This document shows, piece after piece, positions 60,560-64,000 of a stretch of 64,000 nucleotides of DNA. Location of the stretch: the NCBI GenBank assembly GCA_027574665.1, contig CM050673.1, forward strand, positions 8,417,420-8,481,419. Reading direction: 5' to 3'. A program made the translations under genes and the position numbers. The stretch's first letter is position 1; every line of letters starts with the position of its first letter. Source of the DNA: Rhynochetos jubatus. Its lineage: Eukaryota; Chordata; Aves; Eurypygiformes; Rhynochetidae. The notes beneath the pieces were generated by a model. The model had not been told where the DNA came from, did no database searches, and saw only the letters and a list, made by a program, of their open reading frames with translations.

Positions 60560-61240
60560 GCTGGAGCTTCTCGTGGTTTGAGGCCTGGCTTGCTCCACCC
60601 CCTGCTCTTGAGATTCTCCCGGATGTGGGCTGCATTTTGGCTGCCTTTTGGGCTGGAGCTTCTCGTGGTTTGAGGCCTGGCTTGCTCCACCCCCTGCTCT
60701 TGAGATTCTCCCGGATGTGGGCTGCATTTTGGCTCCCTTGTGGGCTGGAGCTTCTCGTGGTTTGAGGCCTGGCTTGCTCCACCCCCTGCTCTTGAGATTC
60801 TCCCGGAGGTGGGCTGCATTTTGGCTACCTTTTGGCCTGGAGTTTCTCGTGGTTTGAGGCCTGGCTTGCTCCATCCCCTGCTCTTGAGATTCTCCCGGAT
60901 GTGGGCCGGATTTTGGCTGCATTTTGGGCTGGAGCTTCTCGTGGTTTGAGGCCTGGCTTGCTCCACGCCCTGCTCTTGAGATTCTCCCGGATGTGGGCTG
61001 CATTTTGGCTGAATCTTGGGCTGGAGCTTCTCGTGGTTTGAGGCCTGGCTTGCTCCAACCCCTGCTCTTGAGATTCTCCCGGATGTGGCCTGCATTTTGG
61101 CTGCATTTTGGGCTGGAGCTTCTCGTGGTTTGAGGCCTGGCTTGCTCCACCTCCTGCTCTTGAGATTCTCCCGGAGGTGGGCTGCATTTTGGCTGCCTTT
61201 TGGGCTGGAGCTTCTCGTGGTTTGAGGCCTGGCTTGCTCC
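60560..61240 (+). repeat. Block J, copy 1 (29-unit distance)
   Basis: About seven monomers repeated at 63228-63908, exactly 2668 bp (29 x 92) away. The shared order is GCTCCCTTGTGGGC, GCTACCTTTTGGCCTGGAG, CCATCCCCTGC with GTGGGCCGG, CTGAATCTTGGG, CCAACCCCTGC with TGGCCTGC, and CCACCTCCTGC. Confidence 0.82.
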
Positions 61241-63227
61241 ATCCCCTGCTCTTGAGATTCTCCCGGATGTGGGCCGGATTTTGGCTGCATTTTGGGCTGG
61301 AGCTTCTCGTGGTTTGAGGCCTGGCTTGCTCCAACCCCTGCTCTTGAGATTCTCCCGGAGGTGGGCTGCATTTTGGCTGCCTTTTGGGCTGGAGCTTCTC
61401 GTGGTTTGAGGCCTGGCTTGCTCCATCCCCTGCTCTTGAGATTCTCCCGGATGTGGGCCGGATTTTGGCTGCCTTTTGGGCTGGAGCTTCTCGTGGTTTG
61501 AGGCCTGGCTTGCTCCACCCCCTGCTCTTGAGATTCTCCCGGAGGTGGGCTGCATTTTGGCTGCCTTTTGGGCTGGAGCTTCTCGGGGTTTGAGGCCTGG
61601 CTTGCTCCACCCCCTGCTCTTGAGATTCTCCCAGATGTGGGCTGCATTTTGGCTGTTTTTTGGGCTGGAGCTTCTCGTTGTTTGAGGCCTGGCTTGCTCC
61701 ACCCCCTGCTCTTGAGATTCTCCCGGATATGGGCTGGATTTTGGCTGCCTTTTGGGCTGGAGCTTCTCGTGGTTGGAGGCCTCGCTTGCTCCACCCCCTG
61801 CTCTTGAGATTCTCCCGGATGTGGGCTGCATTTTGGCTTAATTTTGGTCTGGAGCTTCTCGAGGTTTGTGGCCTGGCTTGCTCCACCCCCTGCTCTTGAG
61901 ATTCTCCCAGAGGTGGGCTGCATTTTGGCTGCCTTTTGGGCTGGAGCTTCTCGTGGTTTGAGGCCTGGCTTGCTCCACCCCCTGCTCTTCATATTCTCCC
62001 GGATGTGGGCTGGATTTTGGCTCCCTTTTGGGCTGGAGCTTCTCGAGGTTTGAGGCCTGGCTTGCTCCACCCCCTGCTCTTGAGATTCTCCCGGATGTGG
62101 GCTGGATTTTGGCTGCCTTTTGGGCTGGAGCTTCTCGTGGTTTGAGGCCTGGCTTGCTCCACCCCCTGCTCTTGAGATTCTCCCGGATGTGGGCTGCATT
62201 TTGGCTGCCTTTTGGGCTGGAGCTTCTCGTGGTTTGAGGCCTGGCTTGCTCCACCCCCTGCTCTTGAGATTCTCCCGGATGTGGGCTGCATTTTGGCTGC
62301 CTTTTGGGCTGGAGCTTCTCGTGGTTTGAGGCCTGGCTTGCTCCACCCCCTGCTCTTGAGATTCTCCCAGATGTGGGCTGCATTTTGGCTGCCTTTTGGG
62401 CTGGAGCTTCTCGTGGTTTGAGGCCTGGCTTGCTCCACCCCCTGCTCTTGAGATTCTCCCGGATGTGGGCTGCATTTTGGCTGCATTTTGGGCTGGAGAT
62501 TCTCGTGGTTTGAGGCCTGGCTTGCTCCACCCCCTGCTCTTGAGATTCTCCCGGAGGTGGGCTGCATTTTGGCTGATCCTTGGCCTGGAGCTTCTCCTGG
62601 TTTGAGGCCTGGCTTGCTCCACCCCCTGCTCTTGAGATTCTCCCGGATGTGGGCTGGATTTTGGCTGCCTCTTGGGCTGGAGCTTCTCGTGGTTTGAGGC
62701 CTGGCTTGCTCCACCCCCTGCTCTTGAGATTCTCCCGGATGTTGGCTGCATTTTGGCTGCCTTTTGGGCTGGAGCTTCTCGTGGTTGGAGGCCTGGCTTG
62801 CTCCACCCCCTGCTCTTGAGATTCTCCCGGATGTGGGCTGCATTTTGGCTGCCTTTTGGGCTGGAGCTTCTCGTGGTTTGAGGCCTGGCTTGCTCCACCC
62901 CCTGCTCTTGAGATTCTCCTGGATGTGGGCTGGATTGTGGCTGCCTTTTGGGCTGGAGCTTCTTGTTGTTTGAGGCGTGGCTTGCTCCACCCCCTGCTCT
63001 TGAGATTCTCCCGGATGTGGGCTGCATTTTGGCTGCCTTTTGGGCTGGAGCTTCTCGTGGTTTGAGGCCTGGCTTGCTCCACCCCCTGCTCTTGAGATTC
63101 TCCCGGATGTGGGCTGGATTTTGGCTGCCTTTTGGGCTGGAGCTTCTCGTGGTTTGAGGCCTGGCTTGCTCCACCCCCTGCTCTTGAGATTCTCCCAGAT
63201 GTGGCCTGCATTTTGGCTGCCTTTTGG
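61241..63227 (+). repeat. Near-consensus array segment
   Basis: Mostly units at or close to consensus, with 62122-62330 the most regular. Local forms are CCATCCCC with GGGCCGG near 61240-61460, GATATGGGC near 61726, GCTTAATTTTGG near 61836, and GGATTGTGGCTGCC with TTCTTGTTG near 62934-62962. All units here keep 92 bp. Confidence 0.75.
62122..62213 (+). repeat. Reference monomer (consensus-identical 92-bp unit)
   Basis: This unit and the next one (62214-62305) match the consensus I read across the window at every position. It holds two CpG sites, in TCTCGTGG and TCCCGGAT. It has one AluI site (AGCT), one StuI site (AGGCCT) and one MspI/HpaII site (CCGG), so each of these enzymes should cut most monomers once and give a 92-bp ladder. 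A 6-bp inverted pair, TGGAGC (unit positions 5-10) and GCTCCA (35-40), is present. The + strand carries no TTA, CTA or TCA, so the minus strand has no stop codon in any frame. Confidence 0.9.
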
Positions 63228-63908
63228 GCTGGAGCTTCTCGTGGTTTGAGGCCTGGCTTGCTCCACCCCCTGCTCTTGAGATTCTCCCGGATGTGGGCTG
63301 CATTTTGGCTGCCTTTTGGGCTGGAGCTTCTCGTGGTTTGAGGCCTGGCTTGCTCCACCCCCTGCTCTTGAGATTCTCCCGGATGTGGGCTGCATTTTGG
63401 CTCCCTTGTGGGCTGGAGCTTCTCGTGGTTTGAGGCCTGGCTTGCTCCACCCCCTGCTCTTGAGATTCTCCCGGAGGTGGGCTGCATTTTGGCTACCTTT
63501 TGGCCTGGAGTTTCTCGTGGTTTGAGGCCTGGCTTGCTCCATCCCCTGCTCTTGAGATTCTCCCGGATGTGGGCCGGATTTTGGCTGCATTTTGGGCTGG
63601 AGCTTCTCGTGGTTTGAGGCCTGGCTTGCTCCACCCCCTGCTCTTGAGATTCTCCCGGATGTGGGCTGCATTTTGGCTGAATCTTGGGCTGGAGCTTCTC
63701 GTGGTTTGAGGCCTGGCTTGCTCCAACCCCTGCTCTTGAGATTCTCCCGGATCTGGCCTGCATTTTGGCTGCATTTTGGGCTGGAGCTTCTCGTGGTTTG
63801 AGGCCTGGCTTACTCCACCTCCTGCTCTTGAGATTCTCCCGGAGGTGGGCTGCATTTTGGCTGCCTTTTGGGCTGGAGCTTCTCGTGGTTTGAGGCCTGG
63901 CTTGCTCC
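63228..63908 (+). repeat. Block J, copy 2
   Basis: Copy of 60560-61240. Differences noticed are CTCCACCCCC near 63632 for CTCCACGCCC, GATCTGGCC near 63751 for GATGTGGCC, and GCTTACTCC near 63808 for GCTTGCTCC. Confidence 0.82.
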
Positions 63909-64000
63909 ACCCCCTGCTCTTGAGATTCTCCCGGAGGTGGGCTGCATTTTGGCTGCCTTTTGGGCTGGAGCTTCTCGTGGTTTGAGGCCTGGCTTGCTCC

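Larger units (their letters stand above)
58732..63450 (-). other. Longest repeat-derived open frame (1572 codons), not called a gene
   Basis: A stop-free minus-strand run through about 51 monomers. Because 92 is not a multiple of three, it reads each of the three frames in turn and encodes a 92-residue periodic, Arg/Ser/Gln/Pro/Lys-rich sequence (words such as GASQASNHEKLQPK and ENLKSRGWSKPG). No stop appears because the + strand consensus lacks TTA, CTA and TCA. Comparable runs end at 47332, 35897, 51399 and 54316. They end where single-base variants create TCA or CTA (TCTCATGG, GCTACATTTT, TCTCAGGG). No start context, splice signal or domain is visible. Translation cannot be excluded, but nothing in the sequence supports it. 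Confidence 0.85.
1..64000 (+). repeat. 92-bp satellite DNA array, about 696 tandem monomers
   Basis: The same 92-bp unit repeats head to tail from the first base to the last, with no inversion and no non-repeat insert. Taking GGGCTGGAGC as the unit start, landmarks are AGCT at positions 8-11, TCTCGTGGTTTGAGG at 12-26, AGGCCT at 24-29, GCTCCACCCCCTGCTC at 35-50, TTGAGATTCTCCCGG at 51-65, and two T4 tracts near 78-81 and 89-92. The phase of the repeat drifts by only a few bases over 64 kb. Composition of the reference unit is 28 G, 26 C, 31 T and 7 A. Both window ends lie inside the array, so its full size is unknown. Long satellite arrays of this sort are typical of eukaryotic heterochromatin; the family name and species are not recognised. 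Confidence 0.98.

Noticed and set aside
62156-62171. CCACCCCCTGCTC in each unit as a CTCF-type or CACCC-box site
   Set aside because: The C5-TG core fits part of the CTCF consensus read on the reverse strand, but the conserved GG after CTGCT is replaced by CT and the upstream GCG is absent. Any C-rich satellite would give such a partial match.
62120-62329. 69-residue hydrophobic plus-strand frames that start with TTG in nearly every monomer
   Set aside because: They overlap each other every 92 bp, begin at TTG inside the T tract and end at the invariant TGA of GTTTGAGG. They follow from the repeat, and no ribosome binding site or coding bias supports them.
1-64000. CRISPR array (regular repeats)
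   Set aside because: There are no unique spacers between conserved repeats. The whole 92-bp unit repeats and no cas gene is present.
1-64000. Transposable element or other inserted unique sequence
   Set aside because: I followed the 92-bp phase through the window using the GTTTGAGG and CTGGAG words and found no gap larger than the 11-bp extra at 13070. Even the oddest units (44881, 47716 and 52241) align to the monomer.

Overview
The whole 64 kb window is one uninterrupted head-to-tail satellite DNA array. The repeat unit is 92 bp, and about 696 units fit in the window, all in the same orientation. I see no gene, RNA gene, transposon, CRISPR array or unique-sequence island on either strand. 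The monomer at 62122-62213 equals the consensus I read by eye and can serve as the reference unit. It is about 59% GC, with strong T over A bias on the + strand (31 T, 7 A).

The organism cannot be named from the sequence. A large satellite array of this kind points to a eukaryote. The two CpG sites of the monomer vary mostly as TpG or CpA, which is the decay product of methylated cytosine, so a genome with CpG methylation (vertebrate or plant) is likely. That is inference. No flanking sequence is present to place the array on a chromosome, and a centromeric, pericentromeric, subtelomeric or macrosatellite role is undetermined.

The structure is nested. At the lowest level the end of each monomer carries degenerate copies of an 11-bp word (GGCTGCATTTT and relatives). 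The next level is the 92-bp unit, whose length is held almost rigidly: I find only 18 units that depart from 92 bp (13 of 91, 4 of 93, one of 103). Above that are blocks of many monomers repeated at exact multiples of 92 bp. Directly adjacent copies are a 10-unit block (12141-14000), a 23-unit block (about 34000-38231) and a 14-unit block (about 40569-43144). Separated copies lie at 8-, 23-, 27-, 29-, 30- and 33-unit distances, and a long-range pair (20-24.5 kb against 31.6-34.5 kb) lies about 10-11.3 kb apart. No single higher-order period runs through the window.

Regions by private variants: 0-4.5 kb is the most irregular and holds 8 of the 18 odd-length units. 5-10 kb carries a repeated marker monomer. 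10.4-16 kb has TCGTAGTTT and GCTCGTGATATT forms. 16-34 kb is rich in GCTGATTCTTGGG, GGATACATTTT and TCTCAGGGAGG forms. 34-38.2 kb is the 23-unit tandem. 38.2-47 kb includes the 14-unit tandem. 47-51 kb has the most diverged monomers. 51-55 kb has TTGAAATTGTCC and CTCGACCCC forms. 55-64 kb has CCATCCCC, GTGGCCTGC, GGGCCGG and CTGAATCTTGGG forms.

Many long open reading frames exist, above all on the minus strand (up to 1572 codons). They are a by-product of the repeat: the + strand consensus contains no TTA, CTA or TCA, so all three minus frames lack stops, and a 92-bp period rotates the frame through each monomer. I do not call any of them a gene.
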